Source: Nyssa sinensis (lineage: Eukaryota > Streptophyta > Magnoliopsida > Cornales > Nyssaceae). Taken from it: DNA of 64,000 nucleotides. The translations under genes were made by a program, and so were the position numbers. Numbering within the stretch: position 1 is the stretch's first letter; every line of letters starts with the position of its first letter. This document shows positions 10,226 to 23,300 of this stretch, one piece after another. The notes beneath the pieces were generated by a model. It did not search any database. It was not told where the DNA came from and was given only the letters and a program-made list of their open reading frames with translations. Where the stretch lies: NCBI GenBank assembly GCA_008638375.1, contig CM018031.1, positions 61,868,688-61,932,687 of the forward strand. The letters run 5' to 3'.

Positions 10226-13200
10226 TTATTTCTCTTCATCCTCGGAATCTGACTTCGCAAAAACCGTTTCAGGTTGTGTTTGTGCATATGCAGGAGCAAT
10301 GTATTTTGGGTCTTTTGCTGCAACATCGGCATACTTCAGTATCGCTTCTCTTGGATCTTCATCCATCCATGTCTCCTTAATCATGCCCCCTTGCTGCAAT
10401 ATCACTCAGAATGTAACTCTCTAGGACCAGTTTTATCTCATATGATAATGGAAAAGGAGGGGAAAATGGATATGACCTTAAGAAGATACTGAGTCAACAA
10501 GCTTCCCTTTGTTGAACCAACTCTTCCACCATGGCCTGGTCCTGTTATGGGAACTTCAGGCTTATGAGACTTCATTGGGTCCTTCAATATTTTCTCTCGC
10601 TGACGCTTGCGGCTTGGCTGATCTCTGAACAACGGGTAGTGCATGAGGGTTGTGGATCACAGGATTTGCCTGGAAATCATCAACAGACTTTTTCCTTGGT
10701 GCACGTGCAACACAAACAAGAGCTCCTCTCTCGCTGAGGGATGGATCATATAGTATGTGAGTTCCTCCTTGGTTCTTATCCCCAGCTGTGGCAAAGACCT
10801 TTGGGAACAAAGACAGGCTTATTACAGGCATTCTCTACCTTCAAATACGTTAAATGTGCAGATCTAAGGATAAGACAAGGGGCATCGGACAGCATACATT
10901 ATGTACAATTTTTTGCACTACTACCGGGAAAAGAGCTTGGAGATGAGGAAAGAAAAAACAATATATTTCCAACTAAAATTGCAAGTTTTTTTTCAGTACT
11001 AGACAGAGCATGTGCTTATCAAAAAAAAAAAAAAATCATACTCAACAAAATATGTAGAATAATGTTCATAAAAGATTAATAATAATGTCAATTTGGTGAT
11101 ACCTGATTCAGCTTTGGGTGCCAAGCACACTGCACAACACTACAAGTAGGCGAAATTCCAACTCGTGACACAAGTTCTAGTTTTGCTCGATCATAAAAGC
11201 ATAGCAAACCCCCAGTTTCACTATCCCTTTCAACAGATGTTCCAGTCAAGAAGAGTTGTTCATCAGGACTAAATGCAATATTTGTTTGAGCATAATTATT
11301 TGGTAGATCCTCAAACACCCGGACAGGCTCTTTCATTTGGCGCAAATCCCAAACCTAGCACACATTCACAAGTAATGCAAGGTGAGGGTTGTGACTATGA
11401 TCCCGTGCATGATAGTAAACAGTAGGATGCTCTGAATTGAATAATTACCTTCAGTGAACCATCAAAGCTTCTTGACAGAAGAATTCGCCCGTCACTGGAG
11501 AACTTAAGTCCAGTGATATCATCCGAGTGGCCTTTTTCAACATGTATGTCTGGCCTACTTCCCCATCCAGGCTTAAGATTCCATATCTGTAAGATTAAGA
11601 CATCTATATAAGCAAGACATGGTGAGAAAAACAACTAAAATTAGCACTAATTCCAAACAACAGCATGAAAATTAACATCTGCCAGAATAAAATAAATATA
11701 TAAATAAATAAATCACCTATTAAATCTTCTGCCCCAATTTCCTAGTTGATCAATTCAATGGAAATAGCATGACATTGGGAAGAAATACCTGTAACGACCC
11801 ATCTCCTATGCCACCTGCAATGCTTTTTCCCTCACGATCCCAAGCACATGTGGTAACAGGAACTCTTCCAGGCCTTGCAAGTTTTGGTTTGATGACCTAT
11901 CAATGAAATGATTGTCTCAATCAGCTTAACTTAACAAGCTTCCAACTCAATTAAGAACTTCAATAATATCAAAAATCATAATATCAAAAATCACAGTGCA
12001 ATTATGCACAGACATGTGTAAGCATCCCAATCCAAACAACATTGTCAAATGTAAGAGTAAGTGTTGAAATAAAATTTAAGAAAATAAAAGTTGAAACAGC
12101 CATTGTAAGAGTCCCATTTGCTCTCAACAATCTACAACCAAATTCTTCCAAAAATGATTTGTTGCAATTCATTCCATAAACTTCTTGAAATATATTCCGG
12201 AAGTTTATATTATATATACATGGGGAAAAGATTGTCGCTTGATGTGCTAAAGGGGCCTCCTCCATGCAACAGAGCAGTGTGGGTTCAAGTCCTAGGAATT
12301 AGCTTCTGCAAAATGCAGATAGGGCTTTACCATCCACCTCTCCCACACCCTCCAAGTGGAGGAGCCATGCGTACTAGGCTAAACTCCCTGCTGGTTAGAT
12401 TCAGTTGGCTCTCTCCTACTTTCTTTCTATTTTATTTTAACTCAGGAACCTAGCCTACCAACCGCAACATTTGTCGCATGGCCAAGAGTAAACCTAGGAG
12501 CTCTGTAGTCCCCCAACCCACAAGACCAGGTAAAACAGGTCTTAGACCCTGGGTTGGCCCTCAAGGGAATACACACTAACTCCCTCCCCACCCCCCCATG
12601 GCCCATAAATGGTGCTCTTTCTCTCTTTGTCAGCCAATTAGTTGTTATCACCTCTCAACAACGGCTTCGAATATCTTACTTTCGAAGTTGGGTAGAGGCA
12701 TAGAGCAGTTATTTTGATGCAAGATTCCAGAATAACTGAATCAAAACGTCAACCAAAAACTTTAAAAAAACACACACATAATATTGATTCGGTAGGAAAC
12801 AATGTTGCTAATTTCTTCTATCCATTCCTTGTCACAAGCATTGATACTCTTTGACTAACCAAAATCAGGTTGTTCACAGTGACAATGAAAACAACGCGAA
12901 AAAAAAGTCCAATTTCATAGTCCCATCAACAGTTTCACCAGAAATTTCAATAATTATTCTTTTGTAGATCCCTAATTTGCTTTCCCCACTTAAGAAGGTG
13001 AGAATGCCATGTTGTGCTTGAACACACACACACACACACAATCGCCGTGCCCCAGCAAAGAAAGTGGGACATTGGAGTTCTTGGCAAGTACAGATGGGGA
13101 CAAGTCATGGTCCAACAGTTGAGAGAGAGACGATGATGGAAACGGGAAGAAAATATTAGTGTTGAAGGCCATCACAGGTTGGTTGTCCCACTACTGTAAG

Positions 13201-15990
13201 GTGCTGGAAGGGGCACATTTTCGTACAAACCTATCCTTGACATTATTTACACAAAGTGACTACCTTTACCTTCACAAACTTTTAGCATTGCACTGAGTAA
13301 TAGCCATAGGAACATAGATATCGTAAATGACAAAAAACAACTCTTGAATGAAGTGTTATAACCAATCATGTACAGGCCTCATGAAGGAAAGTTAATAGCC
13401 CAAAGTACAATACAAAAGCTAATCCTAAATCAAACCTTTTTTTTTTTATAAAATTGAATTTGGCAAGTCATTTCCTTAAAATGATATTGTAAATTATAAC
13501 AATATTCTAACGGCCCAAAGAAAAATGAATATTTCATGGGTTTTGGATAGAAAGAGAAATCTTCAAATTAATGCTTTTAAGCTGAGCCAGGTTTTATTTA
13601 AAAATGGGGAAGGGAGGAATCAATTCAGTAATTTCAGAGTGCAGGGCCAAACAACTTTTACACAATCCCTTTCTGCTATTTTCCCAGTAAATTCATCCTA
13701 AACACCAGTCTCAAAAAATTGAAGAATATCTTGCCTTTTATGTTTGTTTGTCTTGAAATATGTGTCCATTATTAAAAGGTCAAAAGTATTACTTTTTAGT
13801 ACTTCTCCATACTACCACTTATTACAAAATAAATTATTAATGCCTTTCCCTAAAACTTGAGCTTTTCTCACTTTCAACAAGGTTAATTTGGACAGGCAAT
13901 AAAAATATGTTTGAGTAACTTTTCTTATAATTTGAGCTTATTCAAAAAAGATATTCAAAATCTTTGCTAAAACAAAATGAAAGAAAAGACAAAAACAAAC
14001 ATCTTTGTGGTGTCTTTCCACATTTTGCATAGTAATCATGCAGATATCTCAGAGTATAAGTAAGCTTACGGACCTGCTTTTGACTTTTGAAGTCATTTAC
14101 ATCCCATATACGTAGTGAACCATCTTCTGACGATGTTAGGATTGTCTCCTTTGTTTTGGGATGCCACTCCCCACAAGTCATTCCAGATATGTGGCCCTTT
14201 GTATTCTTAAGGTCACGAATATACATATCCCCCTTCACAAACTCACCCAGAGTAAGTCCATCCCGGTCATAAATCTGAAATGCAAAGGAAGAAAGATTTA
14301 AGTTAAATCTGAACATAGAATTGCCTCAAAGAAAATCAGAACATAAATAATTTGGCATCTATAAGCACCTTAGCTTGAGCTGAGCCAGTCACACACAAAA
14401 ATCGGTCTGATGTTGGACTCCAGCTGAGACTGCGAACTTGATGTCCTTCGAATGGTTCAAGCTGTCTAAAAGATTGCAACCGAGCATTCATCCCTTGAAA
14501 ATCATACATACGGACAGAATAGTCATAACTACCAGACAGAACTCTAGACCCCGAATGATCGACTGCAAGAGTGGAAACAACCTGCCAAAAGCATCATCAG
14601 AAAAACTCTTTCACAAGTTCGTGTACCATAAACTATATAAGCTTTATATTGTAACGTCAACATCAGCCAGAGTAATTAATCACCGTCACTGGGATCACTC
14701 TTCATTTTTCAAAACTTCCCTCTGATGTGATAATTCCTTGGAGATTTCAAATAGTGACATCAACATCGACATCTATTGGGACAATTTCATAGTACATATT
14801 TACACATTTATTTTCAGAAAATGTAATTACAAGTGCGTTTCTACAACTATGAATTGCTTCCAAGGTAGCTGATTTTGTCAATATAATTATCAACCATCCG
14901 AATAGTCATAGAAGTTTGCACTTTTATGCTTTGTGAATGAAAATTGCAAAGATGTTTCATTAAGTGAAATTTTTGTTTCTCTTAGTATCCATTGAATGTG
15001 CTTTTAACCTGTTTTGTGATTAGATATAGTATCGGCACTGGTGCACAAGCCAGCCCGGCGCATAAAGGTCCTGCACTCGGCTGGGTAAAGTCTGAGAGAC
15101 CCATCTCAGCAGTCGGCACGATTTTATTGTATAATTTTGGCAATACAACTCCAAAACCATCTCGTAATAACACCCAAATAAAATAAATTTGGAAATAAGG
15201 GCATCTAATGACTTCATTTTAAAATGTAACTTAGTAAAATTCATCAAGAAGAGCCTCATCAGTGAGACTTTTGTAGTAGGGAGTGAAATTGATACCTTTG
15301 TGTGTCCCTTCAAGACAATCTCGTTACTGAGAGGTATCCGATACTGATCCTCTTCTTCGGCATCTGAATCCTCGTCATCCTCGTCATCCGATATCGAACT
15401 TGGCGGAGGGCGAGGCGGGCCAATTATCTCACCGTCATCATCCTCTTCGACAGCCGCTGGCCGAGGCGGCCCAATCAAAGGTTCCTCTAAATCATCGGTG
15501 GGCGGTGGCCGAGGTGGACCAACCATCAGGCTGTCATCATCTGCACCATTAACCGAATCCGAAGCCACTCGGCGGCCGAGGCGGCCCAATCATGGAATCA
15601 TCAGCCGGCTGTGGCCGAGGTGGTCCAATCATTGCAGCATCTCTGCCGGTCTTCGTGGACGTGCCTCTGCCTCCAAAATTAGGGTCAGTGTCAATGGAAT
15701 GGCGATTGTGAGAGCTAGGGTTAGGGTTCTTTAGTGAGTCTAACCAGGCTTTGGAGGAGGAAGAGAGAGAAGGGAAGTCTTTATTCGTGTCGGATAGAGA
15801 ATTAGAAAGAGGAGAGGAGGAGGGTGGTTCATTGGTGGTGGTGGTGGGGGTGGGGGTGGGGGTGGTGGTGGTGGTGCGACGGGTGGCGTTGTGAAGGGCT
15901 TCGAGAGAGGTTTGGGGCTTCGATTGCTTACCGAAAGTTATAGGGAAGTGAGCTCTCAGTGCCATCGTATATCTCTTCTTCGTCCTCCAT
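10226..15990 (-). CDS. WDR70: WDR70-like WD40-repeat protein, with three single-base frame lesions
   Basis: Eight minus-strand exons: 15990-15296, 14581-14369, 14274-14074, 11896-11789, 11586-11449, 11354-11103, 10798-10477 and 10393-10226, all with GT..AG introns. The expected product is about 697 aa. Its N-terminal part is acidic and Thr-rich with five I/V-GPPRP repeats, followed by WD40 repeats (LSGSYDYSVRMYDF, LTSSEDGSLRIWDV, LSRSFDGSLKVWDL) and a basic C-terminal tail ending SDSEDEEK. This matches the gastrulation-defective-1/WDR70 family, nuclear WD40 proteins linked elsewhere to chromatin and DNA-damage responses. I place the start at the ATG of MEDEEEIYDG because that block is conserved in relatives. 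Exons 1 and 7 are 2 and 1 nt out of register, and the frame changes near 15961, 15560 and 10633. This is either a recent pseudogene or assembly error. Intron 3 (11897-14073) holds two SINEs. Confidence 0.85.
12225..12390 (+). mobile_element. Au-type SINE, plus strand, diverged
   Basis: gtgggttcaagtcctaggaa (tRNA B-box-like) is followed by gcttctgcaaaatgcagata, gggctttaccatccacctct, cccacaccctccaagtggag and gagccatgcg. This follows the Au SINE order of B box, ggtaaggct-like, cccagaccccgcagtggcgg and gagcctcgtg, with many changes. It lies in intron 3 of the WDR70-like gene. Confidence 0.6.
13022..13040. repeat. (CA)n microsatellite
   Basis: A short acacac run in intron 3 of the WDR70-like gene. 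Confidence 0.9.
13178..13320 (-). mobile_element. Degraded Au-type SINE, minus strand
   Basis: The reverse complement reads tcactttgtgtaaataatgt, ggataggtttgtac, ccccttccagcaccttacag and tagtgggaca, a decayed version of the Au SINE body. Its tcactttgtgtaaataatgt word also occurs at 33720 on the + strand, next to another SINE. Confidence 0.5.
15836..15885. repeat. Coding (GGT/GTG)n microsatellite
   Basis: A ggtggtggtgggggtgggg run within exon 1 of the WDR70-like gene encodes, on the minus strand, the Thr/Pro-rich TTTTTPTPTPTTTT segment. Slippage here could vary the length of the N-terminal linker. Confidence 0.85.
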
Positions 15991-17560
15991 TTCCGTACCG
16001 ATTTTGTTGAATTGCAACGTTCCAGTGCCACTACATTTGAGTTTGGATATATCAGGCAGGCCTCCCTTTATATGTTCTATGATTACAATGACCTCTTTTA
16101 TAATTCCAGACTGCCCAGCTTATGCCGATAATTGATTCTATTAAAATGAATTTTATAAAATTGCTTTGCAAAAATAGATTTTGTATCTTTTAATATATAT
16201 ATATATATATATGAGATATATCATGAAACGACAGAGCAATCCTCACGCAACACGTGTGTCAACAGGTCAATTAGAGGCTCAGTCATCCAAAGCATGCCGA
16301 TGCACTCAGAACAGACCTACAAAAAGGGTAGAGCTCACGCCTAGCAGAGCAGAACTACATTCTTACGAAAGCTTATAGAGTCCGAGCATGGACCTCCAGA
16401 ACACTCTCGCCTATACAGAGCTCATCACCGCCTCAATATCCGCTGAGCAGAGAATAAGAGAACAGTCTTCTACAAGGAAATTACTACACATGGTTATCTC
16501 TGTTTTGATACAAAGTCCAACATGGAAACTACTGTCTCTGATGATCAAATTCCTACTTTCATGGCTCTAAATCCTAATCAACTTAAGAAAGCCACCATCT
16601 ATATATTAAATTCTAGAGATACGCTTTATTTTCTATGCTCATTCTTTGACTTACATTACAGTCTTTTTAATTCAGTTTATTGACTTAAACATCGGAGTGG
16701 CTATCGCCGGAGCCAATCCGGTGGTCCTCTGATCATCTTGTTGAGTGTTTTTCAGGTCGCCAAAGGTCAAAATCGGCTACAGCCAAAAAATGCAGCATCA
16801 ATATATATATATTGTAAAATTGATTATGAATGGGTAATTGCTTATTAGTGTTCGATAAAAAATATTTATAAGCAATTTTATTTTATAAAAATTCATTTTA
16901 TTCTTCATAATTTAGAATTCGGCCAAAAATTCACAAAATTAATGAAAAATATGTTGACAGACATAAAATCATTGTAGTCATTCACCATTATCCCTCTATT
17001 CCATGTTCTGGTAAGTTCTTCACACAAGCACACAACACACATATATATCATTTTTCTAAGTAGATGTTGAATTGTTATTTACTAGTAAATTAAGTTGAAG
17101 TTCTCACCAACATTTTCTTTACCATACTTCAATAAATTATCCATTCTTGTTCTTATATTTTGTTTTCAAAGTGAAGAGTGTCTAATGATTTTTTCATTAA
17201 ATCTGTGGCTCAAAGTGTTGTTGGATATATATTTTTTTGGGGCACCTTTTTTGACTGTTATTTTTTATTTTTTAAATTTATTGCATTATCTAAATTTAGA
17301 GTTATTCACTGAGTTTAACTTGATACTAATACATTTTAATACAGGTCAAACTTAAGTTAGATTGTTCGAGTTCAAGGTTAGGTTCGGACCGAACTCGGAT
17401 GGGTTGTATCAAAGTTTGAGTTGAATTTAGACATACCTCAACGTTAGCTCAACCCGCTCGAGTTGCATTCCTAGTGTTACTTGGAAGGCGGGGGGGGGGG
17501 GGGGTGGAGGGGAGTAATATAGATTGGGTTATGTGCTTTCGATGAAACTTTTATGATGGG
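15991..17560. other. 5' flank of WDR70-like gene and AT-rich intergenic DNA
   Basis: The region upstream of the WDR70-like start contains (TA)n at 16194-16212 and 16801-16811. A degenerate repeat at 17340-17475 is rich in ttcgagttcaagg, gaactcgg and cccgctcgag, a style common in dispersed plant repeats. A G-run lies at 17491-17506. No gene is supported; the open frames of 60-86 codons lack family resemblance. Confidence 0.45.
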
Positions 17561-17949
17561 AAATCGAGGAAGGTGGAAGAGTTGATGATGGTGTTAAATA
17601 AGTGGATGTTGGGCTAGGGAAGCGAAGGATGGATGGTTTGGAAGTTAAATGGAGAGCATAAATTCATGATGGGATTTTACAAACATTTGGTAGAAAGTAT
17701 GGGAAACACATTCGCACAACAGCTTACTTGGAAGTCTAAGGTTGCTAAAAAAATTGCATTTTTTTTGTTGGACTGCATCTCGGGGGCGATTCTCACAACA
17801 TATAATCCCAAAAAAAAAAAGGTTTTCAATTCCCAAGTAGGTGTTATATGTACAAGGAGGAGGAGTTAATAGATTATCTTCTGGTTCATTGCCAGATGGT
17901 TAGATATGCATGGAACTTAGTTTTCTCTTTTTCTTATTGTAGTTGGGTG

Positions 17950-18099
17950 TAGGGCTGTAAACGGATCGGATTCGGACTGGATCAGAGGTGATCTTAATCC
18001 GATCCGTTTATCCGACGGGTCATTCAAATATTGATCTGTATCCGAATATGTTAATAACCTGATTTTCGATCCGTTAATCCGGTCCAATCCGTTTAAAAC

Positions 18100-18143
<44 letters not shown>

Positions 18144-18319
18144 GAATTGAATCGGAATGTAAACAGATCGGATCAACGTACATCATATCCGGTCCATTTA
18201 TATTTGGGATAATCGGATTAGAATTAGATCGGGTCATAGATCACTATTTCTAAAACTATATTCGGACTTAGAGGATCGGATCTCTTGTCGGGTCGCGATC
18301 CGCTCCATTGACAACTCTA
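17950..18319. mobile_element. hAT-like MITE, 370 bp, 8-bp target duplication
   Basis: The left end tagggctgtaaacggatcgg and the reverse complement of the right end (tagagttgtcaatggagcgg) are inverted repeats. The flanks gttgggtg (17942-17949) and gttggatg (18320-18327) match at 7 of 8, the target-duplication length of hAT elements. The interior is gatcgga-rich and holds a 39-bp (AT)n run at 18102-18140. It has no coding capacity. Confidence 0.75.
18102..18140. repeat. (AT)n microsatellite
   Basis: An uninterrupted AT dinucleotide run inside the hAT-like MITE. Confidence 0.95.
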
Positions 18320-18450
18320 GTTGGATGATGTCGAGTTCAATAAAGGAAATATTTTTAGGTGTAAAGATGTGAGCGATTAGGGAGGAATCGAAGGTTTTCT
18401 TAGAAGATGATTCATTTGTACTTGTCTTAGTGTATTTGAAAGGAGCGTAA

Positions 18451-19705
18451 AAAAATGGTGTTGATGGTGATAAGGCGCCTTAATGGCAACTCCAAGAGAA
18501 TTTTTTTTCAGTTGTTATTTAATTTTTTGGCTCAAAGAAGGGTACTCAATATTTTTAGTACTCATTTATAATTTTTTTTTGAGAGATTTTACGCTTTGAT
18601 TATGGTTCCTAGTTCCTTTTTTCCTTATCTCTACAACTAAATTTTTTTAAATCAAGGAAATTGTATGTCCTTCTAATGATTCATATCTTTCATGTCAATC
18701 GTAGTACACAACTACAAATAATAAATTAGAGTTATAAGAATGTAAGGGAGAAAATACCTTAAAGCATTTCCAATAGCCTAACTATCTTTTTCCTTTCGGC
18801 CATAATCACTAGTCCCTCTCCAAAAAAATGTACCTCCAATAGGCTAATCATTACACTAGATAAAGCAGATGCTAATCCTCTTAATAGTTACAAATGGCCA
18901 GTTATTTCTTACTATAGTAATAATTAAAATGTATTTTTTTCAATGATTTAAAACATTTTTTCAGATTATTTTATTTTCAACACATTTTGAGATTATTTTT
19001 AACCTATTTTATTGTGTTTTATTAAAAAAAATATTACTATTAAAATAATCGTTAGAAAATGACTATTAAAATTTGACGATTAAAAAATGACCGTTAAAAT
19101 ATAATTATTAAAATTTAATTGTTAAAATATTTTAAATTAAAAAATAAAATTCAAAAAGTATTCAGTTAAAATTGAGAGTGGTATTAGAATTAATTTTCAA
19201 AAAATAACTAGTTAAAATAAAAATGAGGTTTACTTATTTACCACTAGAGCTCCAAGATTCGTGAGTTGTGCCCAAAGAATGACAGGCAGCCATGGGCCTG
19301 AATGCGGTCTAGAGGGCCCAGGCATGTACAACAAAGCCCGACTCTTCTCAATGAGATTTGGGCTAAAGCCCGAGATTTCCTCGATTAAATTTGAATCAAT
19401 CTGAAGTTCCACGCTCCTTTTGGGCGCGTTCCCAGCTTCGTATTAAAAATATTCGTAGGCTCCACTTTTGGATAGTTGCGGACAGCCGTCCTAGGAGTTT
19501 GTCCACTCCGTTCACAACCAACGGTCACGCCCTTTGAAACCCGTCTCCTCCTCACATACAGAGAAAGAAAAGATTCCACCAAACCCTTCTTTCTCCATTC
19601 AATCAGTAGAACCCTTTACTTTCACACTTTCTTGCTCGAACACTTCCGCATTCAGTCTTTCAGATAAACCTTTCTCTCCGCTTTCCCTTCTCACGTCATC
19701 GTCAA
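18451..19705. other. Upstream region of the decarboxylase-family gene
   Basis: AT-rich DNA with att/aaa-rich degenerate repeats at 18900-19200 gives way to more balanced sequence from 19240. The stretch from about 19540 to 19707 is pyrimidine-rich and probably 5' untranslated exon, because it leads directly into a perfect GTAAGT donor at 19708. I could not fix a TATA box or transcription start. Confidence 0.45.
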
Positions 19706-20283
19706 ATGTAAGTCTTCTTCTCTCATCACAATATTTTAACACGTAGACCCTTGGAGTTGACATTAATCTTTGTGTGTGTGTGTGTGTGTATATATATTAT
19801 GGATATGTATGTATAATAAAGTATTGCCAACTCGTTCTTTTTCACTGGCACTGTGGTGTGAAAGACGTTTCAAATTTCTTTTATTTATTTATGTTCTTTT
19901 TTTTTGGGATTTGAAATTATTAGGGAGGGTCGGTTGAAGCCAATGGATGCAGAACAACTCAGAGAGAATGCTCACAAGATGGTAGATTTCATTGCTGATT
20001 ACTACAAGAACATTGAGAATTTCCCAGTTCTCAGCCAAGTTGAGGTTTATACAATATTTCCCCCGTTTTCCTTTCTTTTCTTTTCTTTTCTTTTTCTTTT
20101 TTAAAATTTTCCCTTCTTCTCATAAATATTTTTCACCACGTATCAATTAACTGCAAGAACTATGATTTCAACAGAAAATCAAAGCGACAGTAAATTATTG
20201 AATGAATTCATGAACGCTCTCTATTTGTTTTGTTTCAATTTTTATTTGATTATCTAATAGCTGAGGAATTAATCATGTTAATT

Positions 20284-20321
<38 letters not shown>

Positions 20322-23300
20322 GTGTGTGTGTGTTATATATATATGCACGTGTTTGTGGCTTTTCTTTATTGTTTTCTTTTATTCTTTAGTAGTTGGAAAT
20401 GAAAAGTGCTGTATTAAAAAAGCAGTCTGTGTGTATATAGGTTAGTGAATGCATGCATTTTAAAGTTATTAGCCCATTTGATTATTAGAAATTCAACCCT
20501 TTTGTTTTGTTCTCAGAATTTCACCCTTTCAATGTGAGTGTTTTAGGCATCTTATCTCTGCTGTTGGGCCAGTTTCATTTCTTCGTTACCAAATATAGCA
20601 TTTTTGTGCAGCCCGGGTATCTGCGTACGCTTCTGCCAGATTCTGCTCCAAACCACCCCGAATCGTTACAAGATGTTCTTGATGGTGAAGTTTTCCAATA
20701 GTGTTCTCATGCATGCTCATCTATTTAATTAAGAGATCTTAAAAAAAATGAAAAGGAAAGAAATGAAAAAATAAGAAGATAAGTTTGATTTCATGCTCCA
20801 TATATTTGTTTATTTATTTTATTGGATTAAATATGCATGCAAAGAATGTAATATTTATTTATTTATAAATTTGTGACTGCAGACTTTCAGGCAAAGATAT
20901 TACCAGGGGTAACCCATTGGCAAAGCCCAGATTATTTTGCATATTTTCCCTCTAATAGCAGTATCGCAGGATTTTTAGGAGAAATGCTCAGTGCTGGTAT
21001 TAACATGGTGGGTTTTAGTTGGATAACTTCACCTGCAGCAACAGAACTTGAAATGATTGTTCTGGATTGGCTTGCAAAAGTAATTAAACTTCCTGATGAT
21101 TTCCTTTCAACAGGTAACTGTTGTAGTGACTATGTTTGCTTGAATTTGATTCTTATACGAAGGCACAGCTTTTTCCCTGGTCAAAAATCTGCTTTTTTCC
21201 TCTTATCCTAAGAAAAAAAAAAAGTTTTTCCTTTCTACGTTTGATATCTTCAAGCTGAAGTGCTTATTAGATTAATTAAACAAAAGGTATACAAAAAAAG
21301 TTGGGATGCTTTAATTTTCTTTGGAAATTATAAAATTTTGGTTCAGCTTTATAATCCACTTTAGACAAAATATGTGAATCCTTTGTTTAATCCATAGGGC
21401 AGCCATTCATGAGTAGAGCACTGGCTTAAACAATTTAGTGGGATTGAGAGCCATGTGATAGGCCTCCTATAAACTTTCTACAGTTTTAAGTTGGCACCCT
21501 CTTATTATCTTATGGCATTTAATCTTTTAAAACTTCTCTGCTTCCTAGATCGATTTCATTAACTGGGCTTGCAAAAATTGCTGACATGAAATAACATGTA
21601 AGAAAATCTGATGTTAATTTTCAGTGCTCGGTGAGGAAATAGGTATCAGCATTAAGGAACCATGTATGGACCTAAGGTCAAGTCACTGAGTTGTTTGAAG
21701 AGAGATTAAATTAGCTCATGGAAGTTTGTGGATGTCAATATAGAAAACCTCAAATATTGGCTTATAATAATTTATTTGATTATTGAAATTGGTTGGTTTG
21801 GAGAAGGAATAGGTTACTGGAATGTATGAACATTCAAATAAATGTATTTTTTTATAAATATATTTTCTTTTTGTTGCTTCAAAAGTAGCTTTTATTTGTC
21901 AGCCACGTGATATAATTTTCGTGCTGAGAATCATGTTGCAGGACAAGGTGGTGGAGTAATACAGGGCACAGCAAGTGAAGCTGTTCTAGTTGTGCTACTG
22001 GCTGCTCGTGATAAAGTTTTAAGAAGGGTTGGAAAAAATGCCCTTGGAAAGCTTGTGGTTTATTCATCTGATCAAACACATTCTGCTTTACAGAAAGCCT
22101 GCCAGGTATTCAGAAATGTGCACAAGTATTTTATAACCTTTTTTTATTAATGTGATGGTAGCATTTTGTTTATCCCTAAATTATGCTTTCTAAAGGTTGT
22201 GTGATTAATGATTTACGTGATCATCTGGAAATGGTCAAATTGATTGTTCAAGATGGTTTATGACCAATCATAATTGTATGGTTCATTACTCGTTCGTAAT
22301 GCATTCATTATTTAGTGCACTCTGTTTATATGATCATCTGGAACATATCAAATTGATAGTCTTAGATGGTTTATGACATAAAGTGATGAGTGATAAGTTA
22401 AAGAAATATATCCTTTCATACTTCGTGATGTAAAAAACAAGAAAAAATTAGCCAATGCCAAAGGGTCCTAGATATGGATTATCTTTAGAGAAAAGGTCTG
22501 CCAAAATATTGAAAACTAACAATTTTTACTGAGTTCAATATGGAGAACTTAAGAAGTCTTACATCATTCCACCATTCCCAATCCCAAATTCTAGATATTG
22601 TGAAAAAGCATTTGAAGGTGCAGTCGTTTGGGGATGCTGTGGAAAAGCTTATAGCTTTCCCTCATTGTGATTATCCCTTACCCTTCAGTCAATGTTCTTT
22701 CAAGAGTTCACTGACTATTTTTACATTTATAATCTGATTTCTGCATTGTTCCCTCCACCAAAACAAGTTGTTGGGAGTATTCTTAGGGGAAACACATTTT
22801 TTTTCCAATGGGTACACATTAAATTATCGCCAAATTAGGATAATACAATTCCATTCATAATATTGTATAATTTATTGTTATGCCCTTATTATGATTGCTG
22901 GTGCTCACCGTGGTTACATTAAGCACTCGATTGGCAACTGAGAAGGTACAATTCTATGCCTTCGTTCATTGGCAGGTGTTTGAGCTATGAACCCTGAGAC
23001 ATGCCTCAATGCAATCATTGTAAAGAAGCCTTAGTACTAACCATGAAGTTACAAAAATGCCTTCATGTGTTGGTGTGTTTCTTTTATTTTTGGGGGGTTG
23101 CTGTCTTAGGAACTAATGCACATAATCACGTCCTTGTGTAGCTAGATATCTTTATTCACAAAATGCAATTCTCTTAAACATTTCTATTCACTGATCCTGA
23201 AACAAAGGTTGCTACTTTTTTTTGAAAGTGCATGCTGCATATTTGATGATGTTCATTTTGCTATTAGTAATGTTTATTTGCCATTGTTCAATGGTGGTTG

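Larger units (their letters stand above)
17560..18450 (+). mobile_element. LINE zf-RVT remnant, interrupted by a MITE
   Basis: The + strand translation reads VWKLNGEHKFMMGFYKHLVE, then LTWKSKVAKKIAFFLLDC, then GAILTTYNPKKKK, then a broken DYLLVHCQMVRYAWNLVFSF. These are the WKS-V-KK-AFF, ILT-N-L-KR and D-LL-HC blocks of the zinc-binding domain at the end of plant LINE ORFs. Stops disable it. The 370-bp hAT-like MITE at 17950-18319 sits within it, so the LINE copy is the older insertion. Confidence 0.6.

Noticed and set aside
12270..12300. tRNA gene suggested by a B-box-like gggttcaagtcc
   Set aside because: No cloverleaf or matching A box at tRNA spacing; the sequence continues as an Au-type SINE.
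12118..12651. Small genes on either strand
   Set aside because: They lie in a WDR70 intron over a SINE and adjacent repeat and lack recognisable domains.
15020..15589. Separate minus-strand gene starting within GPPRP repeats
   Set aside because: It is the same exon 1 of the WDR70-like gene read in the frame after a one-base shift; upstream sequence clearly belongs to the same protein.
10226..15990. WDR70-like locus as a processed retrocopy
   Set aside because: Seven introns with good GT..AG borders are present, so it is not derived from a spliced transcript.
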